Below are positions 63,305 to 64,000 of a DNA stretch of 64,000 nucleotides, one piece after another. Made by a program: the position numbers and the translations under genes. The stretch comes from UBA8949 sp942493365. Its GTDB lineage: Bacteria; Bacillota; Clostridia; Saccharofermentanales; UBA5734. The stretch is from NCBI GenBank assembly GCA_942493365.1, contig OW818697.1, forward strand, positions 1 through 64,000, in the 5' to 3' direction. The first letter of the stretch is position 1. Each line of letters starts with the position of its first letter. Below the pieces are notes generated by a model. It made no database searches. It had not been told where the DNA came from and saw only the letters and a list, made by a program, of their open reading frames with translations.

Positions 63305-64000
63305 GTGTTCAAAGCTTCACTTTTTTTTGGCGGGACCCACCCAGAAGAGAACAAAAGGACTCAATCCTGCCAGACTGTCAATTTAGATGGTTTTAAAACC
63401 ATCCGCATACCCATGGTCATGCACAATGGCCCGCCCAGCGTATGTCTGGTCAAGCCTGGTGACACGGTCGAAATCGGCCAACTCATCGGCCGCGCTGATT
63501 CGCCCATGGCCGTGCCGATTCACGCATCCGTTTCCGGCAAGGTCACCGCTGTCGGTGACGAGGTCGGCAGCAACGGCCAGTTGGTGACCGTTGTAACCAT
63601 TGCCAGCGATGGCCAGAACCTGGTCCACGCCAGTGTCGGTCAACAGGCCGTCAGCAGTCGGCCTGATTTTGTTCAGGCGATGCGCGACGCCGGTCTGGTC
63701 GGTCTGGGCGGCGCGGGCTTCCCAACCTACCTCAAGCTACAGCCGCCAGCCGGCAAAGAGCCTGATACGCTGGTCATCAATGGTGCTGAATGTGAGCCGT
63801 ATGTCACATCGGACTGCCGGCTTTGTATCGAGCACCCCGCGGAGATTATCGAGGGCATCCGTCAGGTTCTGTATTTTATGAATATCCCGCGCGCGATAAT
63901 CGGTATTGAAAACAACAAACCCGAAGCGCTCAAAGTCCTTTGTGATGCTTTGGTCGCCAGCAAGGTTGCGAACATCTCGCTGATTGCCCTGCCGACGCGT
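63305..64000 (+). CDS. rnfC: Rnf electron transport complex subunit C (partial)
   Basis: The first 232 codons of RnfC, cut by the window end. The N terminus FFGGTHPEENK matches the GGxHPPxxK start of RnfC. A barrel-sandwich (biotinyl-like) domain (about 40-105) includes AVPIHASVSGKVTAVG, then GLGGAGFPTYLKL begins the NADH-FMN-binding Nqo1-like part, and INGAECEPYVTSD is conserved. RnfC takes electrons between NAD and ferredoxin in the ion-pumping Rnf complex. The start is GTG at 63305 behind CAGGGGGTACATACTC. No ATG fits. The rest, including its 4Fe-4S motifs and the other rnf genes, should lie beyond 64000. Confidence 0.93.
   Translation, partial: MFKASLFFGGTHPEENKRTQSCQTVNLDGFKTIRIPMVMHNGPPSVCLVKPGDTVEIGQLIGRADSPMAVPIHASVSGKVTAVGDEVGSNGQLVTVVTIASDGQNLVHASVGQQAVSSRPDFVQAMRDAGLVGLGGAGFPTYLKLQPPAGKEPDTLVINGAECEPYVTSDCRLCIEHPAEIIEGIRQVLYFMNIPRAIIGIENNKPEALKVLCDALVASKVANISLIALPTR

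Overview
The window looks like chromosomal DNA of a low-to-mid GC anaerobic Firmicute of class Clostridia. The evidence is the 16S sequence, the strong AGGAGG ribosome binding sites, TTGACA/TATAAT promoters, RemA, the dimeric glycyl-tRNA synthetase, pyruvate phosphate dikinase and an RnfC gene. A position near Oscillospirales/Saccharofermentanales is my guess from the 16S text, not a computed result. I saw no insertion sequence, prophage, CRISPR array or conjugation gene.

Layout. Positions 1-5190 hold an rRNA operon on the minus strand (16S, tRNA-Ile GAU, 23S, 5S), with a near-consensus promoter at 5327-5355. An AraC regulator follows at 5950. Positions 7020-20417 are a housekeeping block on the minus strand: ribosomal proteins L13/S9, an amidohydrolase, tsaE-tsaB-rimI, an HPr-like gene with uvrC and a phosphoesterase, then yicC-remA-gmk-rpoZ-glyS-ppdK. 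Positions 20578-27010 encode a signalling trio: a REC-PAS-GGDEF-HD-GYP protein, a hybrid histidine kinase and a CheR-type methyltransferase.

Positions 27027-40778 form one long minus-strand catabolic operon under a divergent AraC regulator. It holds a sugar ABC transporter (two-domain ATPase, two permeases, lipoprotein binding protein), a cytosolic GH3 glycosidase, a HAD phosphatase, a uronate isomerase fused to a tagaturonate epimerase, a fructuronate reductase, an internally deleted 6-phosphogluconate dehydrogenase and a LarA-like protein. Together these would import a uronate-containing glycoside, cleave it, and bring both glucuronate and galacturonate to fructuronate and then mannonate. 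The fusion enzyme is the most notable gene.

Positions 42185-47168 carry a SWIM-SNF2 helicase and a large XRE-like regulator of unknown role. Positions 47174-52432 are a minus-strand operon: a Nudix-like protein, YigZ, YebC, a P-loop/Gls24 fusion, an orphan YedF-type DsrE domain, an unknown membrane-anchored protein and inorganic pyrophosphatase. Then come a lipoprotein of the DUF4015 glycosidase type, serS, an M29 aminopeptidase, an AAC(3)-GNAT fusion and a Crp/Fnr regulator. Divergent from the latter are a ferredoxin-like protein and a thioredoxin-reductase-like flavoprotein. The window closes with a metal-efflux pair (ArsR/CadC type plus P1B ATPase) and the start of rnfC.

The two intergenic regions at 6787-7019 and 60433-60636, each between convergent genes, share an unusual design. 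A hairpin sits at each gene end, and inward-facing arrays of a 7-bp repeat (TTACCTG, TTAGCTG, TTCGTTG and close variants) lie between them. I know of no named element with this form.
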